Shown: piece after piece, positions 24,339 through 33,877 of the stretch | How the letters are laid out: every line of letters begins with the position of its first letter | How positions within the stretch are numbered: the stretch's first letter is position 1 | Assembly: GCA_033765145.1 (NCBI GenBank) | Contig: JANRIH010000032.1 | Coordinates: forward strand, 280,658 to 344,657 | Length of the DNA stretch: 64,000 nucleotides | From: JAGVSR01 sp033765145 | Lineage (GTDB): Bacteria > Pseudomonadota > Alphaproteobacteria > Rhizobiales > Hyphomicrobiaceae | Reading direction: 5' to 3' | The notes under the pieces: model-generated | The model's database searches: none | Seen by the model: the letters and a program-made list of their open reading frames with translations, nothing else | What the model was told of the DNA's origin: nothing | Translations under genes and position numbers: made by a program

Positions 24339-27300
24339 CCGGCTCCCGCTACGAGCACGAAAACGCGCGGATCGATTTCTCGCGCTCGCTGTCGTTCTCC
24401 TTCGACGGCCGGAGCTATCGCGGCTATGAGGGCGACACGCTTGCCTCCGCCCTCCTCGCGAACGGCGTCCGCATGATGGCGCGGAGCTTCAAGTACGGCC
24501 GGCCGCGCGGCATCGTTGGCGCGGGCGCTGAAGAGCCGAATGCGCTCGTGCAGGTCGAACGCGGTGCAGTGACGATCCCGAACCTGAAGGCGACGCAGGT
24601 CGAGCTTTACGACGGGCTCCGCGCCTTCCGCACGAGCGGATCGCCGTCGCTGTCGTTCGACTTGAAAAGCTTCGTCGGCCCGTTCACGCGCTTCATGCCG
24701 GCGGGATTCTACTACAAGACGTTCCACGTGCCGTGGATGTGGCGCGCGATCGAGCCCGTGATCCGCAAGGCGGCGGGCTATGGCGAGGCCCCGCGCGATC
24801 CCGATCCCGACATCTACGATCACGTCCATCACCATGTGGATGTTCTCGTCGTTGGAGGCGGCGCGGCCGGCCTTCTCGCGGCGACCATTGCGGCTCGCGC
24901 AGGCCTCCATGTCATGCTCCTCGACGAGCAGAAGGAATTGGGCGGCTGGCTCAGGTCCGCGCCCTCGACGACGATCGGCGGACTGCCGGCGCGCACCTGG
25001 ATCGATGCGCGCACGTCCGAACTCGACGGCCTCGCGCAGGTCACGGTCCTTCGGCGGACGAGCGCCTATGCGCTTCACGACATGGGTCTCGTCGAGGCGG
25101 TCGAGCAGCGCCAGGATCACGTGGCCCCGGACGGCCGCGACGCGACGGCGCCGCGTCAGCGCCTCCATCGCATTCGCGCCGACCGCATCGTCCTCGCGAC
25201 CGGCGCCATCGAGCGGCCGCTCGTGTTCGGCAACAACGACCTGCCCGGCATCCTGACGGCGGCCGCAATCACGACCTACTTGAACCGCTACGGCGTGCTC
25301 GTCGGCCAGAACATCCTCCTCCAGACCAACAATGACGGCGTCTATGACGGCGCAATTGACCTCGCCCGAGCCGGCGCTCGCCTGACGATCGCGGACGCCC
25401 GGAGCGAGATCGATCCCGGTCGCAAGTCCCGCGCGGAAGCGTCCGGGATCGACGTGCGGACAGGGCATGTCATCGCCCACGCCTTCGGCTGGCGAGCGGT
25501 CAAGGGCGCGAAACTCATCAGGATCGGCGCGGACGGCGCAGTCCTCCCCGATGGCGGCGATGTGGTTGTCTGCGACGCGATTGGGTCCTCCGGCGGGCTT
25601 TCCCCGACGGTCCATCTCTATTGCCACGACGGCGGCCGGCCCCAATGGGACGAGAACCGCCTCGCGTTCGTCGTCCCTGAAGCGGGTCGCGCCGCAGCCG
25701 GCATCTACTGTGCCGGCGCCGTGACGGGCGCCTTCGCGCTCGGTGAGGCCCTGACACAAACGGCCAAGGTCGCGAACGAAGCCGTGGTTGCCTCGGGCAA
25801 ATCCCGCGTAACGCTCGATTTTGACCTCGCGACGGACGAGCTGGCCCACGCTCCCGCTCGCCGCATCTTCCGCCTGCCAGATGGCGAGGCCGAGGGTCAT
25901 GGCAAGAAGGCGTTCGTCGATTTCCAGAACGACGTCACCGCGGCCGACATCCATCTCGCCGTGCGAGAGAACTACCGCTCGATCGAGCACATCAAGCGTT
26001 ACACCGCTCTGGGCTTCGGCACCGATCAGGGCAAGCTCTCGAACGTCAACGGGTTTGCGATCGCCGCCGACGCACTCGGAAAGTCGATCCCCGAGGTTGG
26101 GACGACGACCTATCGTCCCGCCTATTCGCCCGTGACGTTCGGCACGCTCGCGGGCGCCCACGCCGACGCGACGTTCGAGCCGAAGCGCTATACCGCCATG
26201 CACCCGAGCCACGTCGCGCGCGGCGCGCTCTTCGAGCCGGTCGGGCAGTGGCTGCGTCCTTGGTATTTCCCAAAGGACGGCGAAGATCTCGACGCCGCCG
26301 TCCGCCGCGAATGCCTCGCCGCGCGCAATTCCGTTGCGATGATGGACGCCTCGACCCTCGGCAAGATCGACCTCAAAGGAAAGGACGTCCGCGAGTTCCT
26401 GAACCGCGTCTACGCCAATGCCTGGACGCAACTGGCGCCTGGCAAGTGCCGCTATGGCCTCATGCTCGACGAGAACGGCATGGTGATGGACGACGGCGTC
26501 ACAGCCTGCATCGCCGACGATCATTTTCTGATGACGACGACGACCGGCGGCGCCGCACGCGTCATGACCTGGCTCGAGAAGTGGCATCAGACCGAATGGC
26601 CCGACCTCGACGTCTTCATGACGTCGGTCACGGATCACTGGGCGACGGCCTCGGTCGTCGGCCCGAAGAGCCGCGCCGTGCTCGAAAAAGTGTGCCCCGA
26701 TGTCGACCTCTCTCCATCCGCGTTCAAGTTCATGGACTGGCGCGAGGGCACGGTCGCGGGTGTTCCGGCCCGCGTCTTCCGCATCAGCTTCTCGGGCGAA
26801 CTCGCGTTCGAGGTGAACGTCGACGCGGGCTACGGCCGTCACGTCTGGGAAGCGCTGATGGAAGCGGGCCGCGCGTTCGACATCACGCCCTACGGCACCG
26901 AGACAATGCACGTGCTCCGCGCGGAAAAGGGCTTTATCATCGTCGGGCAGGATACCGACGGCTCCATGACGCCCCTGGACCTCGACATGGCCTGGGCCGT
27001 GTCGATGAAGAAGCCGGGGAGCTTCATCGGCAAGCGCTCATTCGCGAGAAGCGACACCGCGCGCACGGACCGCAAGCAACTCGTCGGATTGCTGACCGAT
27101 GATCCCGATGTCGTTCTGCAGGAAGGCGCGCAGATCATCGAGAGCTGGCCCGCCGCGCTGCCCGTCCCCATGCTCGGACACGTCACGTCGAGCTATTGGA
27201 GCGCGACCCTCGGCCGCTCGATCGCCATGGCTGTCGTCAAGGATGGCATCGCACGCCGCAAGCCCGATGGCGTCGCCGCGGGCCGTGACATCGTCTACGC

Positions 27301-27382
27301 CTGGGCAGGCGGCAAGGCGCACAAAGTCAAGATCGTCTCGCCCGTGTTCGTCGATCCCGAGGGAGCGCGCCAGAATGTCTGA
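24335..27382 (+). CDS. soxA: sarcosine oxidase, alpha subunit
   Basis: The 1015-residue subunit binds NAD and tetrahydrofolate. Order: an N-terminal ferredoxin-like domain (about 10-95, with FDGRSYRGYEGDTLASALLANG and the KYGRPRGIVG motif), a nucleotide-binding domain with VLVVGGGAAGLL (Gly174-179), then a second NAD(P)/FAD half. A C-terminal aminomethyltransferase (GcvT-like) domain follows (about 610-1005, with LMLDENGMVMDDGV and GTETMHVLRAEKGFIIVGQD), which makes methylene-THF. Length is typical. Start overlaps soxD and stop overlaps soxG. Confidence 0.96.
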   Translation: MTGSRYEHENARIDFSRSLSFSFDGRSYRGYEGDTLASALLANGVRMMARSFKYGRPRGIVGAGAEEPNALVQVERGAVTIPNLKATQVELYDGLRAFRTSGSPSLSFDLKSFVGPFTRFMPAGFYYKTFHVPWMWRAIEPVIRKAAGYGEAPRDPDPDIYDHVHHHVDVLVVGGGAAGLLAATIAARAGLHVMLLDEQKELGGWLRSAPSTTIGGLPARTWIDARTSELDGLAQVTVLRRTSAYALHDMGLVEAVEQRQDHVAPDGRDATAPRQRLHRIRADRIVLATGAIERPLVFGNNDLPGILTAAAITTYLNRYGVLVGQNILLQTNNDGVYDGAIDLARAGARLTIADARSEIDPGRKSRAEASGIDVRTGHVIAHAFGWRAVKGAKLIRIGADGAVLPDGGDVVVCDAIGSSGGLSPTVHLYCHDGGRPQWDENRLAFVVPEAGRAAAGIYCAGAVTGAFALGEALTQTAKVANEAVVASGKSRVTLDFDLATDELAHAPARRIFRLPDGEAEGHGKKAFVDFQNDVTAADIHLAVRENYRSIEHIKRYTALGFGTDQGKLSNVNGFAIAADALGKSIPEVGTTTYRPAYSPVTFGTLAGAHADATFEPKRYTAMHPSHVARGALFEPVGQWLRPWYFPKDGEDLDAAVRRECLAARNSVAMMDASTLGKIDLKGKDVREFLNRVYANAWTQLAPGKCRYGLMLDENGMVMDDGVTACIADDHFLMTTTTGGAARVMTWLEKWHQTEWPDLDVFMTSVTDHWATASVVGPKSRAVLEKVCPDVDLSPSAFKFMDWREGTVAGVPARVFRISFSGELAFEVNVDAGYGRHVWEALMEAGRAFDITPYGTETMHVLRAEKGFIIVGQDTDGSMTPLDLDMAWAVSMKKPGSFIGKRSFARSDTARTDRKQLVGLLTDDPDVVLQEGAQIIESWPAALPVPMLGHVTSSYWSATLGRSIAMAVVKDGIARRKPDGVAAGRDIVYAWAGGKAHKVKIVSPVFVDPEGARQNV

Positions 27383-28016
27383 CACCGCGACGAAACCTCG
27401 CCTCGAAACGCCGCTCGCCCACTTGGGCCTCGCCGCCCGCGCCGAAAAGCCCGATACTGCACGCGGCGTCTGGGCGAACGAAGCGATCCCGCTTTCCGTC
27501 ACCGTCCTGCGCGGCCTCGCGACCGACGCCGCGTTCCTCGCCCCCGCGACAGAGGCGCTGGGGGTGGAACTCCCCACGGCGCCGTGCACGCGCGTGAGCC
27601 GCGACGGCCGCACCGTTCTCTGGATCTCGCCCGACGAATGGATGATCGTCGCGGATCGCGAACAAGGTTCTGATCTCCGCGCGCGCCTCGCGAAAGCGCT
27701 CGCCGGCCAGCGCCATCAGATCGTCGACAATTCCGGCGGCTTTACGCTCCTGCGCCTGCAGGGCCGCAATGCGCGCGATGTCCTCGCTCACGTGACGGTG
27801 TTCGATCTCGACAGACTGAGGGGTGATCGCGTGGTCGGCACCACGATCGGCAAGGCGACGGCGCACATTTTCGCCGAGCCGGGCGGCTACGGTCTCATCG
27901 TCCGCCGGAGCTATGCGGAGTACATCTGGGCATTCATCGAACGTGCGGCACGTCCCTACGGCTTCGGCGTCGCGCCATCGGGTGGTCCGCCCGTCGCGCC
28001 CGCTCCCGTGACCTAG
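27375..28016 (+). CDS. soxG: sarcosine oxidase, gamma subunit
   Basis: Product of 213 residues, related to the T-protein fold. The start at 27375 (MSDTATKPRLETPL) overlaps the soxA stop, and the longer frame upstream is a shadow of soxA. It has LWISPDEWMIVAD, SGGFTLLRLQGRNARDVLAH and PGGYGLIVRRSYAEYIWAFI, hallmarks of SoxG. It closes the soxBDAG set, 20 bases before dgcA. Confidence 0.94.
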   Translation: MSDTATKPRLETPLAHLGLAARAEKPDTARGVWANEAIPLSVTVLRGLATDAAFLAPATEALGVELPTAPCTRVSRDGRTVLWISPDEWMIVADREQGSDLRARLAKALAGQRHQIVDNSGGFTLLRLQGRNARDVLAHVTVFDLDRLRGDRVVGTTIGKATAHIFAEPGGYGLIVRRSYAEYIWAFIERAARPYGFGVAPSGGPPVAPAPVT

Positions 28017-28036
28017 CGCCGGCAAGGAAGAGAGCG

Positions 28037-30100
28037 ATGCGATACCCGAACGTCTTCGCGCCGATCACACTCAACAAGCTCGCGCTTCCGAACCGGATCT
28101 ATTCGACGGGGCACGCGGAAGTCTACGCCGAGCCGGGCGGCCTGCCGGGCGAACGCTTTATCGGCTACTACGTCGAGAAGGCGAAGGGCGGTCTCGGCAT
28201 GGCGATCTGCGGCGGATCGAGCCCGGTATCGATCGACGTGCCGCAAGGCTCGTGGCGTCCCGTCAATCTCACGACCGACGCCGTCGTCGAGCCGATGGCG
28301 CGCCTCGCGGAGGCCGTCCACCGCCACGGCATGAAGATCATGATCCAGGCGACTCACATGGGCCGCCGGTCGAACTATCAGGGCGACCCCTGGCCCCATC
28401 TCGTCTCTCCGAGTGGCATCCGCGAACCCGTGCATCGCGGCAACGCCAAGGAAATCGAGATCGAGGACATCCGACGCATCCTCCGCGATTTCGCGAAGGC
28501 TGCCGCACGCGTCAAGGCGTCGGGTTTCGACGGCATCGAGATCTCCGCCGCCCATCAGCAGCTGATCGACCAGTTCTGGTCGCCCCGTTCCAACGCGCGA
28601 TCCGATGAATGGGGCGGTAGCCTCGAAAACCGCATGCGCTTCGGTATCGAGGTCTTCAAGGCCGTACGCGCGGAGGTTGGTCGAGACTTCTGCGTCGGGA
28701 TGCGCATGTGCGCCGACGAGTTCCACGACAACGGCTTGGATCACGTGACCTGCAAAGAGATCGCGCAGGCGATGTGCGAAACGGGTCTCGTGGATTTCAT
28801 CAGCGTCATTGGCTCGGGCGCAGATACGCACAACACGCTCGCCAACTGCATGCCGCCCATGGCGCTGCCGCCCGAGCCGTTCGTCTCCCTCGCCGCTGGA
28901 ATCAGGTCCGTCGCGACGGTTCCGATCCTCCATGCTCAGGGCATTCGCGACATCACCCAGGCCGAGCGCATCCTCGCCAACGGCCTGGTCGACATCGTGG
29001 GCATGACCCGCGCGCACATCGCCGACCCGCACATCCTGAACAAAGTGCGCGAAGGCCGCGAGGATCAGATCCGCCAGTGCGTCGGCGCGAATCACTGCAT
29101 CGACCGCATGTATCTCGGCCAGGACACGCTCTGCATTCAGAATGCCGCCACCTCGCGCGAGGCGACGATGCCTCACGTCATCACGCCGTCGAAAGGCAGG
29201 AAGCGCCGCGTCGTCGTCGTCGGCGCCGGGCCGGCGGGCCTCGAAGCGGCGCGCGTCTCGCGCTCGCGCGGGCACGACGTCGTGCTGTTCGAGAAGGCGC
29301 CGGCCGTCGGCGGCCAGATCAATCTCGCGGCAAAAGCGCCGCAGCGCGAGCAGATGGCCGGCATCGTCCGCTGGTTCGACATGGAGACGAAGCGCTTGGG
29401 CGTCGACCGCCGTCTCGGCGTCGAAGCGACACCCGCCATGATCATGGACGAGAAGCCGGACGTCGTCGTCCTCGCCGTCGGCGGCACGAGCCACGCGGCG
29501 GAACGGCCGGATTGGGGCGTTTCTGAGGGACTGGCCGTCAGCGCCTGGGACATCCTGTCGGAGAAAGTCGCGCCGGCCGAAACCGTGCTCGTCTACGACG
29601 GAATCAGCACGCATGCGGGCTTCGGCGTCGCGGACTACGTCGCGAGCCGGGGCAGCGCAGTCGAGATCGTGACGCCCGACGTCAAGGTCGCCGACGACGT
29701 CGGCGGCACGACGTTCCCGATCTTCTATCGCCGCCTCTACGCGCAAGGCATCGTGCCGACGCCGAACCACACGCTCGAGCGCGTCTATGCCGAAGGGAAC
29801 AAGCGGATCGCCGTCATCCGCAACGAATATACCCACGCACTCGAAGAGCGCGCCGTCGATCAGGTCGTGATCGAGAACGGCATTCGCCCTTCGACCGGGC
29901 TTTACTGGGCGTTGAAGGACAAGTCGCTCAATCGCGGCCAGACCGATCTCGAAACGCTCTATGCCGCGCGACCCCAGCCCGCGCTCGACGAGGAGACGGG
30001 CGACGGCCGGTTCCTGCTGTTCCGCATCGGCGATTGCGTCTCGATGCACAACATCCACGGCGCGATCTACGATGCGCTCCGCCTCTGCAAGGACTTCTGA
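28037..30100 (+). CDS. dgcA: dimethylglycine demethylase subunit DgcA (trimethylamine dehydrogenase-like)
   Basis: Oxidative demethylation of dimethylglycine to sarcosine. The 687-residue protein has an old-yellow-enzyme FMN barrel (residues 1-340), an iron-sulfur segment, and an FAD/NAD-type domain (VVVVGAGPAGLEAARVSRSR, about 395-414). In the iron-sulfur segment cysteines are at 348, 354 and 366 (QCVGANHCID...LC). Homologous 2,4-dienoyl-CoA reductases use C-x2-C-x3-C-x11-C, and one of those cysteines is Ala351 here. It is followed by dgcB. The name rests on the full dgcAB-etfAB-gbcAB context. Confidence 0.9.
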   Translation: MRYPNVFAPITLNKLALPNRIYSTGHAEVYAEPGGLPGERFIGYYVEKAKGGLGMAICGGSSPVSIDVPQGSWRPVNLTTDAVVEPMARLAEAVHRHGMKIMIQATHMGRRSNYQGDPWPHLVSPSGIREPVHRGNAKEIEIEDIRRILRDFAKAAARVKASGFDGIEISAAHQQLIDQFWSPRSNARSDEWGGSLENRMRFGIEVFKAVRAEVGRDFCVGMRMCADEFHDNGLDHVTCKEIAQAMCETGLVDFISVIGSGADTHNTLANCMPPMALPPEPFVSLAAGIRSVATVPILHAQGIRDITQAERILANGLVDIVGMTRAHIADPHILNKVREGREDQIRQCVGANHCIDRMYLGQDTLCIQNAATSREATMPHVITPSKGRKRRVVVVGAGPAGLEAARVSRSRGHDVVLFEKAPAVGGQINLAAKAPQREQMAGIVRWFDMETKRLGVDRRLGVEATPAMIMDEKPDVVVLAVGGTSHAAERPDWGVSEGLAVSAWDILSEKVAPAETVLVYDGISTHAGFGVADYVASRGSAVEIVTPDVKVADDVGGTTFPIFYRRLYAQGIVPTPNHTLERVYAEGNKRIAVIRNEYTHALEERAVDQVVIENGIRPSTGLYWALKDKSLNRGQTDLETLYAARPQPALDEETGDGRFLLFRIGDCVSMHNIHGAIYDALRLCKDF

Positions 30101-30102
30101 CC

Positions 30103-31983
30103 GTGTCGCTCGCCGCCACAGTGACGGGCCTGTTCTGGATCGCGGTCGCGACCCTCGTCATGGGCTTCGCGCGTCGGGCCCGCGTGTGGAGCCAGGGACG
30201 CCCGGCTGATGTCCCCTGGAGCGGCATTCTCGCCGTGCCGAAGCGGTACTTCATCGATCTCCATCACGTCGTCGCCCGCGAGCCGTTCATCGCCCGCGCC
30301 CACGTCCTGACGGCCGGCGGCGCGGTCGCGGCACTCCTTCTCGTCGGCGTCAACTATGGCTTGGCTCTCTACAACCCGAACCTCGACCGCGCGATCCTCG
30401 TCGCGGGACTGGCGATGTTCGCTGGAACGCTCTTGATCGCTTGGCGCCGCCGTTCTCCACCGGCCCGTCTGTCGCGCGGGTCCTGGGATCGGCTGCCCTA
30501 CACGCTTGCGGCATTCGCGGCCGGCCTCGCGATCCTCGTCACCGTTCCGGCCGAAACGGCCTCCGGCGCCTTGTCCGCCTTGGCCCTCTTGCTCGTGACG
30601 CTGGGGGCAGCGGAACTCGCCCTCGGCATCGGAACCGGCGGACCCATGAAGCATGCGGTCGCCGGCCTCACGCACTTGGCGTTTCACCCGCGCGCCGAAC
30701 GGTTCCAGGGCATTCGCTCGACAGCACTCCGCCCGCTCGACATCGAAAAGCGTGAGTTCGGCATTGCGAAGCCCGAAGACTTTCTTTGGCCGCAGCTCCT
30801 GAGCTTCGACGCCTGCGTCCAGTGCGGAAAGTGCGAGGCCGCGTGCCCCGCCTTCGCGGCAGGCCAGCCGTTGAACCCGAAAAAGCTGATCCAGGATCTC
30901 GTCGCCGGCATGACGGGCATGAGCGATGCCGACTATGAGGGAAGTGCGACACCCGGCATCGCGCTCGGCACGCACCGCGGCGCGCCCGATCGCGCGATCG
31001 TGCCCGGTCTCATCGAGCCGACGACGCTCTGGTCCTGCACCACCTGCCGGGCTTGCGTCGAGGAATGCCCGATGCTGATCGAGCATGTCGATGCCATCGT
31101 CGGGCTGCGCCGCAACCTCAATCTCACCGAAGGCGAGGCGCCCGGGAAGGCCGCGGAGGCGCTCGACAATCTTCGCGAAACGCGCACGCAGGGCGGCTTC
31201 GACAGGGCGCGCCGGTATCATTGGGCGGCCGACCTCGACATCCCCGTGGCAGAGCCCGGCAAGCCGTTCGACATTCTCCTGATCGGCGGCGAAGGTGCGT
31301 TCGATGCGCGCTATCAGCGCTCGCTGCGCGCGCTCGTCAAAGTGATGCAGGCCGCGAAGCTCGACGTCGCCATCCTCGGTCCCGATGAAACGGACGTCGG
31401 CGACATGGCAAGGCGCCTCGGTGACGAAGCAACATTCCAGTCCCTCGCGAAAGACCTTGTCGCGCGGCTCGGCACGCTCACCTTCCAGCGCATCGTGACC
31501 GCGGACCCCCACGTGTACCACAGTCTCCGGAACGAATACCCGGCCATGGGCGGTCGCTACGTCGTCGTGCATCACACCCAGCTTCTGGCCGATCTCGTGC
31601 AGTCGTGCCGCCTCGCTCTCAAGGCCGATGTCTTGGGAACCTCTGTCACCTATCACGATCCCTGCTATCTCGGCCGCTATAACGGAGAGTTCGACGCGCC
31701 ACGTAGCGTTCTGGCCGCTCTCGGCATGGACGTGCGCGAGATGCAGCGCTCGGGCTTCCGTGCGCGCTGCTGTGGCGGAGGGGGCGGCGCACCGCTCGCC
31801 GACGTTCCGGGTGAGCGCCGCATCCCCGATATGCGCATGAACGATGTGCGAGAAACCGGCGCCCGCGTTCTCGCCGTCGCCTGCCCCCAATGCACCGCTA
31901 TGCTCGAAGGTGTGACGGGCGATCGTCCCGACGTGCGCGACATTGCAGAACTCGTCGCCGATGCGTTGGAGGCGACGCCATGA
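30103..31983 (+). CDS. dgcB: dimethylglycine demethylase subunit DgcB (membrane iron-sulfur protein)
   Basis: Product of 626 residues from GTG 30103, two bases after the dgcA stop. Several membrane helices occupy residues 8-200. A ferredoxin domain with two [4Fe-4S] motifs follows: Cys238/241/244/248 (CVQCGKCEAACP) and Cys312/315/318/322 (CTTCRACVEECP). The C-terminal part has a CCG-type cysteine motif (ARCCGGGGGAPL and CPQCTAML), as in HdrD/GlpC-like proteins. It probably passes electrons from DgcA towards the EtfAB pair or the quinone pool. Its stop overlaps the etfA start. Confidence 0.88.
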   Translation: MSLAATVTGLFWIAVATLVMGFARRARVWSQGRPADVPWSGILAVPKRYFIDLHHVVAREPFIARAHVLTAGGAVAALLLVGVNYGLALYNPNLDRAILVAGLAMFAGTLLIAWRRRSPPARLSRGSWDRLPYTLAAFAAGLAILVTVPAETASGALSALALLLVTLGAAELALGIGTGGPMKHAVAGLTHLAFHPRAERFQGIRSTALRPLDIEKREFGIAKPEDFLWPQLLSFDACVQCGKCEAACPAFAAGQPLNPKKLIQDLVAGMTGMSDADYEGSATPGIALGTHRGAPDRAIVPGLIEPTTLWSCTTCRACVEECPMLIEHVDAIVGLRRNLNLTEGEAPGKAAEALDNLRETRTQGGFDRARRYHWAADLDIPVAEPGKPFDILLIGGEGAFDARYQRSLRALVKVMQAAKLDVAILGPDETDVGDMARRLGDEATFQSLAKDLVARLGTLTFQRIVTADPHVYHSLRNEYPAMGGRYVVVHHTQLLADLVQSCRLALKADVLGTSVTYHDPCYLGRYNGEFDAPRSVLAALGMDVREMQRSGFRARCCGGGGGAPLADVPGERRIPDMRMNDVRETGARVLAVACPQCTAMLEGVTGDRPDVRDIAELVADALEATP

Positions 31984-33092
31984 CGAACGAGACGCCGCAC
32001 GGACTGAAACGCATTGACCCGCGCCGCACGAAGATCGCGTCGGGCGGTGGCGTGCCCCGTGTCGCGCTCTCCCGCCGCCACGCCGTCGTGTCCGCACCGG
32101 AGCTGAAGCCACTGCGCCGAACCGGCGACATCCGCGCCTGGATCATGGCCGTCGCCTATGCCGATCGCGGCACACTCGACGACAGCGGTCGTCAGGCGCT
32201 GGCGGCGGCGGCCATTCTCGCGGACGGCGAGACGGGTGTCCTCGCCGTCGTACTGGGCGCGCTCTCGTGCGATCTGGCCCCGTTCGGCGCCGACGGCGTG
32301 ATCACCCTCCCTCTGTGTGATGTCGGACACTTCGATCCCGAGCGCGACGTGGCCGCCGTATCCGAAATCGTCGCACGGTTCGCACCCCGTCACATCATCT
32401 TGGCCGATAGTCCGCGCGGCGAGGGCGATCTCGGCCGACGGCTCGCCGTCGAACGCGGCGCGAGTGTCGCGACACATGTCGTCGAATTGGATCGGGCTCA
32501 CGTGGCCCAGAACTGGAACGGTGGCGCGGTCCGCGCGTCGGCGGCGCTGCCCGCGGTCGTGCTCCTGGCTCCCGGCGTTGTCGAAACCGATCTCCCGTAC
32601 CGCGGGGACGGGCGGATGCTCGACCCCGGCGCGGCGGCTACGTCGGTCGCGAACACCCGGCGCTATCGCGACCTCGGCATTCGTCTGCCCGACCGCCAAA
32701 GCGTCGCGCTCGAAGAGGCCGACGCCGTCGTGTCGGCCGGCAACGGTGTGAAGAACGACGAGACGATCGAGCAACTGGCCGAGGCGCTAGGCGCGGCGGT
32801 CGGCGCGAGCCGCGTCGCCGTCGATGATGGGCGCTATCCGCGCGCGCGCCAAATAGGAGCGAGCGGTAAGACGGTGCAATCGACGCTCTATGTGGCCGTC
32901 GGCATTTCCGGAGCGATCCAGCACCTCCAAGGCATCAAGGATTGCCGGCACGTCATCGCCATCAATCGTGACGGCTCGGCGCCGATCGTGAAGCGCGCCG
33001 ATTTGACCGTGGTCGGCGACGCCGAGGACATCATGCAATCCTTGATCCTGCGCATGGCCCAGGCCAAAGCGCAGCGCCAGGGTGGTCCATGA
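31980..33092 (+). CDS. etfA: electron transfer flavoprotein alpha-like subunit of the dimethylglycine demethylase cluster
   Basis: Product of 370 residues with the EtfA/FixB FAD-binding C-terminus: GASGKTVQSTLYVAVGISG near residues 297-315, then IQHLQGIKDCRHVIAINRD. An extra N-terminal leader of about 50 basic residues (HGLKRIDPRRTKIASGGG) is unlike housekeeping EtfA. The ATG at 31980 overlaps the dgcB stop (ATGA). A dedicated EtfAB pair next to dgcAB is known from Pseudomonas aeruginosa. Confidence 0.92.
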   Translation: MTNETPHGLKRIDPRRTKIASGGGVPRVALSRRHAVVSAPELKPLRRTGDIRAWIMAVAYADRGTLDDSGRQALAAAAILADGETGVLAVVLGALSCDLAPFGADGVITLPLCDVGHFDPERDVAAVSEIVARFAPRHIILADSPRGEGDLGRRLAVERGASVATHVVELDRAHVAQNWNGGAVRASAALPAVVLLAPGVVETDLPYRGDGRMLDPGAAATSVANTRRYRDLGIRLPDRQSVALEEADAVVSAGNGVKNDETIEQLAEALGAAVGASRVAVDDGRYPRARQIGASGKTVQSTLYVAVGISGAIQHLQGIKDCRHVIAINRDGSAPIVKRADLTVVGDAEDIMQSLILRMAQAKAQRQGGP

Positions 33093-33862
33093 ACGACGCC
33101 CTCGACATCGCCGTGCTCGTCTCGGAGGGCCGCAATCCGACAAGCGGCGCGCCGCGTGCCGCCCGAGCCGACGTCGCGGCGCTCGCCCTAGCCGGCCGTC
33201 TCACGAAACGGCGCGTTACGGTGCTCCATGCCGGCGACGCGCGCTCCCCGGCCCTCGCGGACTATCTCGCGTACGGCGCAGAGAGAATTGAGGTTCTGAA
33301 GGCCGAAGCGGACGACGACGTTCTGCCGCTTCTTGTCGATCGCGCTGCAGCCTTCGATCTCATCATCACCGGCGCTCGTGCGGAGAAGGGCGCGGGCAGC
33401 GGCGTATTGCCTTACGCGCTTGCGAAGGCGCTCGAGAGGCCGGTCGTCGCGAACGTGCTCTTGGCCGAGCGGTCATCGGAGCGCGGGCTCATCGCCACGC
33501 AGTACCTTCCAAAAGGCGCGCGGCGGGCGATTTCCATCGATGCGCCTGCCGTCATCGCCGTTCACGCGAACGCCTGCGCCGGCCGAGGCTACGCCTACGC
33601 ACGCCGCTTGAATGGGGAAATCGTTGAGCAAAACGCGCCGCCAGCGAAGACGGCTCCCGCCTGGCCCGGATGGACGGTCACCCCCGCCATGCGCCCGCCG
33701 CGAAAACTTGCACCTGTCGTAGAGAAGGACGGCTTCACCCGGATGCGCGATGCGATCGAGCCCAAAGCCAAAGGCGGCGTTGTCGCATTTGAGGGATCGA
33801 GCGTCGACAAAGCACAAGTGATCCTGAACTACCTGAGACAGCATCGTCTGGTCGAATTCTGA
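33089..33862 (+). CDS. etfB: electron transfer flavoprotein beta-like subunit of the dimethylglycine demethylase cluster
   Basis: Product of 257 residues with the beta-subunit fold: ALDIAVLVSEGRNP at the start, DAGDARS-like nucleotide region, FDLIITGARAEKGAGSGVLPYALAKAL and ARRAISIDAPAVIAVHANA. The AMP-binding motif differs from canonical EtfB, as is usual for the DgcAB-linked form. It overlaps etfA by the ATGA and leads into gbcA after 15 bases. Confidence 0.88.
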   Translation: MNDALDIAVLVSEGRNPTSGAPRAARADVAALALAGRLTKRRVTVLHAGDARSPALADYLAYGAERIEVLKAEADDDVLPLLVDRAAAFDLIITGARAEKGAGSGVLPYALAKALERPVVANVLLAERSSERGLIATQYLPKGARRAISIDAPAVIAVHANACAGRGYAYARRLNGEIVEQNAPPAKTAPAWPGWTVTPAMRPPRKLAPVVEKDGFTRMRDAIEPKAKGGVVAFEGSSVDKAQVILNYLRQHRLVEF

Positions 33863-33877
33863 TCCGAGGAGGAGAGA

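Noticed and set aside
24311..26911. 866-codon open frame on the minus strand opposite soxA
   Set aside because: It is the antisense of a clear soxA gene. Long antisense frames are common in high-GC DNA with strong codon bias, and the predicted protein is Arg/Ala/Asp-rich with no domains.
28013..32112. Two 681-codon minus-strand frames opposite dgcA and dgcB
   Set aside because: Same antisense effect. The plus-strand genes carry full motifs and operon overlaps.
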